The notes below the pieces were generated by a model. That model made no database searches and was not told the origin of the DNA. It saw only the letters and a program-made list of their open reading frames with translations. Source: Antedon mediterranea (taxonomy: Eukaryota > Echinodermata > Crinoidea > Comatulida > Antedonidae). From it: a stretch of 64,000 nucleotides of DNA. Location: assembly GCF_964355755.1 (NCBI RefSeq), contig NC_092672.1:20644501-20708500 (forward strand). Reading direction: 5' to 3'. Position numbers and translations under genes: made by a program. Shown in pieces: positions 55,258 through 64,000 of the stretch (its first letter is position 1; each line of letters begins with the position of its first letter).

Positions 55258-57997
55258 GTCCAACTCCCAAATTATAATTTTGTCTCTAACCACAGAACCC
55301 ATAAAGACGGTGGAGGAGTCGCCATGTATATCCTTGATACTCTACAATTCTCCATTAGAAGTGACCTACACCCACACCCTTCCAACTGCGAATCCATCTT
55401 TATTGAAATTAAACGGCCTCATCACAAAAACATTATAGTGGGTACTGTATATAGACCCCCCTCCTCTGACCCAAATCAATTCTTAATTGAACTTGACATT
55501 GTCCTTTCCAATTTAACAAAAGAAAATAAAAATGTTTATATTCTTGGAGACTTTAACATTGACATTCTTAAACATGAATCCGACAATACTGCCCGTCAAT
55601 TCATTAACACACTGTTTAGCAATCACTATCTTCCACTTATCGACAGACCATCCAGAATAACAAATTCCACAGCCTCATTATTAGATAATATTATTACAAA
55701 TCAATTTGATTGTTCTCATATAACTTATAAGTGGTCTGCTATATAGTGATATCTCTGATCATCTCCCTGTTTTTAATATTTCAAACCTCTCTGATAGTTT
55801 TGCCACTAGCTCAAACAATGAAGAGATCCCATCTCTCAGACAGATTAACAATACGTCTCTTAACAACTTTTACCATGATGTCTCTAATCAAACTTGGTTT
55901 GATATCCTTAATTCTAATGATCCTGACTTTGCTTATGACCTCTTTGATAACACACTTAAAGCCCTTTATGACCAACACTTCCCGTTACTGAAAAGGAACA
56001 ATACAAACAAGAACAAAAAAATTAAATCTTGGATGTCAAATGGACTGCTAAAATCAATAAAGTATAAACATAAACTCTATGCAAAATTTCTTCACCGCCC
56101 TTCTCCTGCCAATGAAATCAAATATAAACGATATCGTAATAAACTTAACTCCACTATCAAAATTGCCAAAAGAATCCACTTTCATGATATTTTCACCAAG
56201 CAAAAAAATGATATTAAGGCAACCTGGAAATCAATTAACTCTTTATTGAACCATAAAAACCGAAACCAACACAAAGGCAATACCCCTGTCAACTGTAACG
56301 GAGTACCAACTAAAGACCCCGTCATTATTTCTAAAGCATTTAATGATTTTTTTGTCGAAATCGGACCCTCTCTTGCTAACAAAATCCCTCCCAGCAATGT
56401 TTCTTTCAAAGAATTTCTTCCTCAACCAAATCCGAAATCAATGTTCTTAACCCCCGTCCTAGAAGAGGATATCATAAGAATTATCTCCTCCTTCGATAAC
56501 AATAAAGCTCCTGGTACTGATGATTTCCATACTAAAGCCATTAAACATGTTATAAACCTTATCTCCCTTCCCTTGTGTCACATTTTTAATCTTGTCCTCT
56601 GCAAAGGTGTTTTTCCGAACAGGTTGAAGCTGGCGCGCGTTACCCCTGTTTACAAATCTGGCCCCAAATCCAACCTTTCTAACTATCGTCCTATCTCCAT
56701 CCTGTCAATCTTTTCGAAAGCCTTGGAAAGAATTATCTATGATAGAACATTTTCATTTATCAGCAAACATAACATCCTCTTCAAGAGACAATATGGCTTT
56801 AGAAAAGGACATAACACCTCCATGGCTTTGATCGACCTCACTAACAAAATTATTCATGCATTCGAAAATCGTCAATTTGGAATCGGACTTTTCATCGACC
56901 TTTCCAAGGCTTTCGACACCATTGATCATAATATTCTTCTTTTTAAATTGTCTCACTATGGAATCCGAGGACCCGCCTTAAACGTTTTCAAAAGCTATCT
57001 CACTAACCGCTCCCAATGTACTAAATATTTTAACTCTATTTCTAATTTTTGCCCTATCACCTGTGGCGTTCCCCAGGGCTCCTTACTTGGCCCGCTTCTG
57101 TTCACCTTTTACATTAATGATATCCACCGAACCTCAAACCTGCTAAATTTTTTTCTATATGCTGATGACACTACAGTTTTTCATGCCAACAAAAATATCC
57201 AAACTCTTTTTGACACCTTTAATACCAACGTTATCCCCTTGTCCCAGTACTTTATTGCCAACAAACTCTCCCTCAATCATAATAAATGTAGTTACATCCT
57301 ATTCGGAACCCCGCAGTTGACTAGAGGTATTGATGTGTCCCCATTTAAAGTCGTTATTGATAATCAAGAAATCCCCTCTGTTAAGTATAATAAATTTCTT
57401 GGCATTATCATCGACAACTCTCTCTCATGGAAACCCCATATCCAAGAAATTGAGAACAAAGTGTCTAAGAACCTTGGGATCATTTCTAGGCTTTCTTCCT
57501 TCCTCCCAACTAATATTCTCAGGACCCTTTATTGCACACTCATCCTTCCTTATTTGAGCTATGGTAACATTGTCTGGGCCAACACTTACCCTTCAAACAT
57601 CATTAAACTCTCTATCCTACAAAAAAAAGCTATCAGGACTATATCTGGCGCTCATCCACTGTCACATTCCTCCCACTTATTCTCCAAACTCAATCTTCTC
57701 AAACTCTCGGACATTAACCTATCCCAGCAAGGTGTCTTTGTTTTTTTGGCCACTCACTCACTTCTCCCTTGCCATCTAAACGACCTTTTCGCTCCTAATA
57801 ATACCGTTCATAAATATTATACTAGAACAAGAAATAACATATATATCCCTAACCATAACACCAATTATTTTCAACATAGCATTAGATATTCTGGACCTCT
57901 ATTGTTTAACAATTTACCCCCCTCAATTTCCTGTGCTGCCAACCGCTCTTCATTTAATAATAACATAAAAAATTACCTTTTGTCTCATTACTGATCG
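55258..57997 (+). pseudogene. endonuclease-reverse transcriptase of the nested LINE, one frameshift
   Basis: The first frame (55258-55729) carries endonuclease blocks GGGVAMYI, GTVYRPPSS and ILGDFNIDIL. A single-base shift at about 55729-55731 moves the frame to one that is then open to the stop at 57995. It continues [16 protein letters not shown], so the catalytic SDH is intact after the shift. Counting residues from the Met at 56033, the RT has [10 protein letters not shown] (156-165), [15 protein letters not shown] (285-299), [14 protein letters not shown] (344-357) and YADDTT (376-381). The C terminus has the [10 protein letters not shown] block and GPLLFNNLP. It is broken only by the 5' truncation and one frameshift, so a relatively young insertion. 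Confidence 0.9.
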
Positions 57998-58355
57998 ATA
58001 TGATTGATATGGTCGTTTTTTCCATGTTCCGTGACTTGCTATCTTTATTATTCAATTGTCATCATATTCGCTATATGCCATGCAGCTGTACTTTTTTCTG
58101 TTCTTTTTTTATTTTTTATTCCAACTTTTATCTACTGGTTTTATATATATTTTGTATTTCTTTATTGTCTAATTAATTTATTTTCTTTATTTATATATTT
58201 TTTTTTTTTTTTTCTTCTCTTATTTAAATATTTTGTAAAGGCAATCCCGTCACAAGATTGTAATCTTTTTGGGATTTGCCTTCGTCCATTTTCTTGTTTT
58301 ATCACTTGCCATTTTGTTTTTGTTACTTTTGTCTTTTGGACGTGAATAAATGTTC
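57998..58355 (+). other. 3' UTR of the nested LINE
   Basis: T-rich, with a GTGAATAAATGTTCCTTGAA end before the pentamer tail. The 113-codon hydrophobic frame at 58004-58345 is a product of the T-runs and is not called. Confidence 0.7.
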
Positions 58356-58374
58356 CTTGAATTGAATTGAATTG

Positions 58375-59570
58375 ACCTATGTTTATTTACATTCTCAGAT
58401 AAAGGGTTACCAAATATAACTTATTATTGCTAATCTTTTTCGGATATTTCACATCAATTATAGTTCTTAAGTGGGACCTATGACAGGTATCAATTTTTTA
58501 CATAACAACTTTGGGAGCAGACCAGCTATTGCAATTATACAATAAAATAGATACTACTAATACATTATATAACTTGAGTTTCAAATCAGTTGCAATATTT
58601 TTCTTAAGCCACACATTATTAAAGTTGTTAAATGCTACATTTGCTAATATAATTCTATGCTTAATATCTTTAGTAGTATCTAAAAATGAACCTAAGACCC
58701 TATGAGACCTCCATACTTCAGATTTTGGGTCCTTACTATCAATAAACACATGGTTAAACTCAGTCTTGCTTTCATTAATAAATAAATTCCAATCTTTAAA
58801 AACAGCAATTGGCAAGACATTATCAAGTTCGCTCTTGAGTTCAGAAAGAAAGTCAATATCGTCAGCATAGGAGAATTCAAGCGGGAAACATTTAATGTCA
58901 ATTGGTGGATTAGGTCTGAAAGTAGTCATTATAGCTCTTAACTGGTACAAGCTCCAGCAAATGTGATAGTAAAAAAAGTCCTGATAAACAATCGCCTTGA
59001 AACGAACCTATTACAGATTCAAACGAACTGGAAAGTTTACCACCAACTTTTACTTTGTAGTTTGGTATTTGACAACATAAACCTAACTAGGCGTATGTCA
59101 TCGTCAGAACAACCAGCATCGCTTAGTAAACGTAACACAGTACCACGTTTAATAGTATCAAACGCAAGACATGTCTAAACCCATTTTGTAGAATTCGGTT
59201 TTCCAGGTTTTTGCAGGGGTATAATTAAACCTTCAGTTATACTCTGCAGATGTATATTTCTTTCAAAACATTGATTAATGATGCAAGCGTAAAGCACATA
59301 GACATCATCACTCGCATACTTGAACAATTCTGGTGAAATCTTGTCAGATCCACAAGCTTTATTATTTTTTAAAGAGGAAGCAGTATTAGCCACTTCACTG
59401 ACCGTTATTGGGTAGTTTAACTTTCTTGGTGGACCATCAAATGCGTTTATTGGATCAATGCTGACATCAGTTAACTGTTTGCAAAACCAATCTTTCACGA
59501 CTTCTGCTTTCTTTTGATTTGAATAAATTGCACTTCCGTCATACTCATTTGCCATACTCTCCGCCATACT
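58375..59570 (-). pseudogene. 5' part of the old minus-strand LINE: reverse transcriptase
   Basis: On the minus strand: KKAEVVKDWFCKQL (about 59500), then SSLKNNKACGSDKISPELFK (about 59400-59330) and EGLIIPLQKPGKPN (about 59230-59190). After a small deletion and frameshift comes AFDTIKRGTVLRLLSDAG (about 59160-59110), then SFQGDCLSGLFFT (about 59000-58960) and FSYADDIDFLSEL (58870-58830, catalytic YADD). Next are KVWRSHRVLGSFL-like and LLYNCNSWSAPKV (about 58540-58500), then DTCHRSHLRTIIDVKYPKKI (about 58470-58420). The protein resumes beyond the nested element at 55256. The clade is not certain: the QGDCLS and D.CHR.HLR blocks fit RTE/Ingi-type elements better than CR1. Confidence 0.82.
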
Positions 59571-60046
59571 CTCCTTTATTCCTTTCAACAACATCACCAC
59601 CAACTCCAACCACCTCCTGGTTATAGTCACCACCACCAATCCCAAGAATGATGATGCAGAATTTGGTTGAGAGCTAAAGTGATCTTTTAATACACACCAC
59701 AATTATAGTTCTTTGTTATTAGGTTGTAATTATTTTTTCCATATACAATATAAGATACAGATAGTATATCTGCCACATTTATTCTTTATACTCAGGATTA
59801 ACAAACATAAATAAAACTGAAATAGCGGCACAAATATAATTTTGTAAGTTATTTACCGTACCTAGTTTTTAACAAATCACCTTACATAATAATTACAGTA
59901 TCAAACCACCATTACAATGTCATACAAAATGTATAAATAAACAAATCATCATTAGCATAACTAGGTGATGATTGATCCATAGCAATATTTTAGTCTATTT
60001 AAAAAAATGTTTATTTCTTAAAATTTATTTAGATATACATACACAC

Positions 60047-60054
60047 ATAGTAAA
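60047..60054. other. empty (pre-insertion) site for the CR1-like LINE
   Basis: ATAGTAAA occurs once in the continuous context ACACACATAGTAAATTATAG. In copy A the 3.3-kb LINE sits between two copies of the same 8-mer. Confidence 0.85.
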
Positions 60055-61379
60055 TTATAGTAAACAAAAAATAAATGGAAATTGTTTAACACTAAACAAC
60101 CTACATTAGAGGTGAAATACCACTAAGAAACACAAGAAAGCAGAACTTAGACTTAAATGTTCTACACAACTGTAACAAGTTCAGAGTGTATCCAACATTT
60201 AACATTATGACATATTTTAGACCACTGACAATGGTGATCACCAGTGCTTCGCAAAGTCTGCAGTTGCACTTTATATCATGTTTTATTCATTCATATTTAT
60301 CTCCATCATCCAACTTTATCAAACAAAACTTTTTTGAGGATAAACATACAGTAGCTATATGTATGGTTCAACTTTAATAATTTTAAAAAGTTTAACATTT
60401 TCTAACATTAATGTTAAAAGATTACTTTTAAAAGAACTTATATTAAAATTTCAATTTTCAGTACAAGCTATTTAACAATTTTAAAAAATATATGCCAAGT
60501 TATTGTAGCATAACTTTATATTTTAATCAATGGATGTAAATGACTTTGCATTATATAAATGTATTACAATTGTTTATAAACTCTTAATTGTTGTAGATTC
60601 TATTTCAGTACAACCTTTTTTTAAAACTAATATTGACCTTGGTTTGTCCTTGTTTCAGTTTGATGGTCCTACCTTTTCAATAGAATTACATTCATGTTCA
60701 CAGAGTAAATTAAGATGTATCTCCTTTAAAATTAAATTCAATAAAACTATATCCCATAACAATTTTCCTATGAATAAATAGATGGAATTATTCGTAGTTT
60801 ATTGATTTGATTCAGACCAATTTCATACAGATTTAGCAATATTTTTTTCATTTTTTAACTAATAATATGCATAGAAAATGTTTATTTTACAACTACAATA
60901 CCTCATTAAGTAATTCATTTATTTACTTTTTTATGGCTTTAACTAGTTGAATTCTCTCATGGTACCAATATAAAGTCTTAATCGGCAATATCTATTGATC
61001 ATACATTCTAATAATTTATGTTTCATAATTTTTTGGATTTTATTGTGTTACAATAAAGGAAAAATAAACGGTGCGGGAAAAAACATTATCAGATGACTAA
61101 ATATATGTAATATAACGTTTCAATACATTTCTGGTGTTTTTGTGCAACTTCAAATTTTTATTTTTGTGCTATAGTTTAGTAGTAAACTAAATTTATCTTC
61201 CCATTTCCACCCTTTAAGACAGAATAGTCCAACTTCCCTTCCCCTGTAGTAGAGCACCGTATCAAGAATGTTAAATAACAGACAAGAGACATAAAATTGC
61301 TTGTCTACATACACTTTATTCACAGTACACATTTGGCTGAATACATATAACAACATTACTATAAGCCCAACAACTGGGA

Positions 61380-61660
61380 AACCTTTAAGATGTGGCTTAA
61401 CTTTCATTGGTCATGCTTTATAACAACCTACCTTCAACCCCTGCGTTAGCGGCTGCGGTAACACTAACCCAGCGAATGCTATGCAGTCCAAATAGATACT
61501 CATTGTACCCACATCTTCGTAAAATATCCTTAAACAGCACGGCAGCGTGAATAGGACATCTTTCTAGCATGTGGCTACTAGTTGATTTCACTGACTAAAT
61601 AGTGCTAATGTGGTTCTATGCCTTCTACTCTCTCTATCAGCATGTATAAAGACCCAGGTA
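61380..61660 (-). pseudogene. DIRS-like tyrosine recombinase, C-terminal part (copy B)
   Basis: The minus strand reads DTDTWVFIHADRESRRHRTT (about 61660-61600), then in a neighbouring frame HMLERCPIHAAVLFKDILRR (about 61575-61515) and FGLHSIRWVSVTAAANAGVE (about 61495-61435). H-S-I-R followed by TAAANAGV is the HxxR active-site box of DIRS-type tyrosine recombinases. Copy A lost this part and kept the RNase H and recombinase N-terminal half, so the two copies have decayed in complementary ways. Confidence 0.75.
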
Positions 61661-61664
61661 TCTG

Positions 61665-62560
61665 TGTCCAACAATAATGTCCAACCACCAATAGTTTTGA
61701 TAGTTCAAACACTGAATTATTTAATATTTTAAATAAACCAAAATAAATTTACACTATCTAGTATCTTTGTAAAAAATTTATAAAATATGCACTTGATGTT
61801 AATTTTCCTTTTATCCAAACCTTGTATTATTTTAGATAAATACAGAATTTAATTTACAGTATTTTGGTACAAAACTATGGAACCAAGACCTTCTGTTTCT
61901 GAATTATTTCTTGTAGATGTTAAAACTTTGATTAGTTTTATAAACTACACCTTTTCACCTTCTGTCAATTATATAAGAATGTATTTATTCTGTTACTGAC
62001 ATTCAATGATTCAGGTTTCTCCTTCATCTAATGTTCAAGCAGCATTGTTATAATTTTTTTTTATTGAGAATTGTCCTATAATTTCACATATAAATTCATT
62101 ATTCCCTCAGATTTGGAATCAAAATAAAATGTACAATGACTTAGGAATGTATTTAATAATTGCCTTGATTTAATGCACAACTATTAATTTAGATTGTATA
62201 CTGGCTTTTTCTTTTATCCAAATGTACATATGAAAAACATAAGCACTCATTTGAGGACTTGTGATGAGTTGAAAATCAAATAACAATATTATCAAGTTAA
62301 AGTTCACTACACTTTTTTCTGTAATGGTCAAATGAATACAAAACAGAAAATATATTTAGGTTACATTTGTTTAAAAAGTAGCATGAAAATATATAAAATA
62401 AAATACATGAATAAAGGTAATGACCATTACAGGAACCAGAACTTAAAACTAATAAATAAATTCAAAAGAAATATAGACAATAGCATATTATTTCATCAGA
62501 AAAGTAGTTGGACAGATAATGATTTTTCAAATATCATTTAAAAGTTTTTACAATTAGAAA
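61665..62560. other. unannotated part of copy B
   Basis: No match to copy A was found by eye and no domain is seen. The frame at 62332-62541 (+) is AT-driven. At 62570-62600 the match to copy A resumes inside the DIRS linker sequence (ATTCCACTTATATTTGGGGT). Confidence 0.5.
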
Positions 62561-62689
62561 CAATGATTAAATCAAGACTATTCCACTTATATTTGGGGTA
62601 TCACTTGGTTTGTCAATTAAAAAATTTAATATATTTTTGTTAAATACTTAATTTTGTAGTTAAGCATCATTTGTTGGTTTATAATTGCT

Positions 62690-64000
62690 AAACCTTCACT
62701 CTCGGATTAGAGAGGGCGTAATCACCAGCCCAAACAATTTTACAGTACTGTATAAGTAAAACATTTTATTTTAATTTCTTTAGAATACCAATATATTTAG
62801 ATATTTGATTTGATAAAAATTGTTGGCAGCCAATAATCTAAAAGACCAAGGATTGATACTTCACTTTTTCTTTAAATTAATTTTCTATTAAAAAACATAA
62901 CAATTGTTGTTTGTAAGTTTATATCTAATACAATTAGTTTTAGCTGTATTAATTAATAATTGGTTTGTAGTAAACCATTCACTAGCTTATTTAAATCTAA
63001 ATTTAAAAATTTCAACAAGACATCAATATTGTTATTAAAATATAATAAAGTTGTATCATCTGCAAAAAAAGGGTTGTCTGGAAGATTTACTAATTATTAA
63101 TTTGAAATAATGATTTTCATCTGTAAAATAGCTTTTACACTAATCTAAGAAAGGCCCCAAAATACCATAACAAAACAACTTGAAAATATTATGGTTAACA
63201 ACATCAACATTTTAGAAAATCTAGAAAAGTACTTCATAAAATTAATTGTTTTCAAATGCAGTATTAAGGGAATTAGTGAGTTCAAGAAAAGCATGACAAG
63301 TGGTATTGTATGCATACATTTTTTATTATTTTTTGAAAAAAAATGGGTAAAATTAAGATTGGTATAAAAGTATCCGTTTTTAAATACAGGATTAACTTTT
63401 AATATGATTAGGAACAGAACCCATCATGAATGATGGCTTATAATTAATGGCGCAACCTTTTTAAGAATCATGCCCTCAACCTTTACTAGAATATAAATTA
63501 TTAATTATATTAAGCACTTCTGTTTCAGATATAAATGAGAGGCTATATGGGAGGTGGTAATTAAGAGATTAGGTCTTTGGTATTTTTAGGAATATAGAAT
63601 TACAGGTAGTTCTACACATTTTTGAAAAATAATCACTGAATTCTGGCTAGTTAGATTTGTATAATATTCATCATTCATGTATTTTTACTTTCTCTACCGG
63701 GATTAATTACAGAAATTTTTACTTCTCATTTTTTTTAAATGTTACATTTAATCTGATTGAATTTAGTTTTGTAGCATTTTTTTCATTTGAAGTGCAGCAG
63801 TAATGTTGCTATACTTTTTATATCTTGAGATATCGGAACATTTATGAATTTATTTAAAGTTTATGCTTACGTTTACTAAATTTATTTAGGTGGAGTGGGT
63901 AGAGGAATGTCATCCATAGTTTTTTTAGTGTTGTTTTTTTCCTTGAACTGCAAAAAGTTTATTTAAAAAAATGTATCCAACATTAGAATTAACTGTACAG
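62690..64000 (-). pseudogene. decayed L2/CR1-like LINE, RT domain (copy B, partial)
   Basis: This follows 51900-53260 in order and identity (CAAATGCAGTATTAAGGGAA, AGTGAGTTCAAGAAAAGCAT, TTTCAGATATAAATGAGAGG). It has additional small deletions, for example in the YADD region near 63060. It continues beyond the window. Confidence 0.75.

Larger units (their letters stand above)
55257..58374 (+). mobile_element. 5'-truncated L2/CR1-like LINE nested in an older LINE
   Basis: Similarity to LINE endonuclease starts abruptly at about 55258 (QLPNYNFVSNHR) and the element ends in (TTGAA)n at 58356-58374. The 3' UTR after the frame (57998-58350) is T-rich. 5' truncation and a pentameric 3' end are typical of this clade. 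It splits the minus-strand LINE into 58375-59570 and 54880-55256, so it is the younger of the two. Confidence 0.88.
59530..64000. repeat. large segmental repeat, copy B (runs off the window)
   Basis: This is the partner of 44200-53290, see there. Its left edge abuts or overlaps the 5' end of the old minus-strand LINE: the shared GCCATACTCTCCTTTATTCC block translates in frame with the LINE as KGIKESMA. The left end of the duplicated unit may therefore itself be LINE sequence. Confidence 0.85.

Noticed and set aside
58004-58345. Hydrophobic 113-codon frame resembling a membrane protein
   Set aside because: T-rich 3' UTR of the nested LINE; Phe/Leu/Tyr content comes from T-runs.
55240-58390. 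Target-site duplication for the nested LINE
   Set aside because: No convincing direct repeat was found at the two junctions; CR1/L2-clade insertions often lack clear duplications.
60530-60781. 83-codon frame starting MDVNDFALYKC
   Set aside because: Its paralogue at 49289-49510 is frameshifted and stopped, and no domain is visible.

Overview
The window reads as intron and intergenic DNA of an animal genome. It has AT-rich spacers, spliceosomal introns with GT...AG borders, tRNA- and 5S-derived SINEs, several non-LTR retrotransposons, a tyrosine-recombinase (DIRS-like) retrotransposon, Helitron-like and TIR elements, and many local tandem duplications. There is no bacterial operon logic. The foldback element and the recurring word TAGGCC(TA) suggest a marine invertebrate, possibly an echinoderm or other ambulacrarian. 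That assignment is a weak inference.

The only host gene I can support is on the + strand. It has four phase-0 exons (25894-25956, 26925-26999, 33587-33685, 43628-43726) that join into one open frame. The last two exons are 99 bp each and each encodes exactly one 33-residue ankyrin repeat. The 3' end of the gene was not found in the remaining 20 kb.

Layout. 1-5.8 kb: GACA-type microsatellite copies, a tRNA SINE, a decayed CR1-like LINE with PHD-finger and endonuclease remnants, and a 600-bp-period duplication. 5.8-13.3 kb: a 7.5-kb foldback-type element made of about 30 direct and about 10 inverted copies of a ~181-bp repeat, with 153-bp unique inverted ends and 9-bp target duplications. 13.3-25.9 kb: a CTAG-rich patch, several minisatellites, a 1-kb TIR element and short MITE-like elements. 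25.9-43.7 kb: the ankyrin gene, whose introns hold a tRNA SINE, two copies of a compound 5S-rRNA/tRNA SINE, a 2.55-kb Helitron-like element, several MITEs and a perfect 96-bp-arm palindrome with a hammerhead-like core. 44.2-64 kb: two diverged copies (A, 44.2-53.3; B, 59.5-64.0) of one repeat-rich segment. Copy A carries a full-ORF CR1-like LINE that copy B lacks, so B is an empty site. Both copies carry different parts of a DIRS-like element and the same decayed LINE. Between A and B, a plus-strand L2/CR1-like LINE sits inside an older minus-strand LINE.

Most long open frames that are not transposon proteins lie on repeats or antisense to decayed transposon coding sequence and were left out. 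Family names come from motifs read by eye. No database search was possible.
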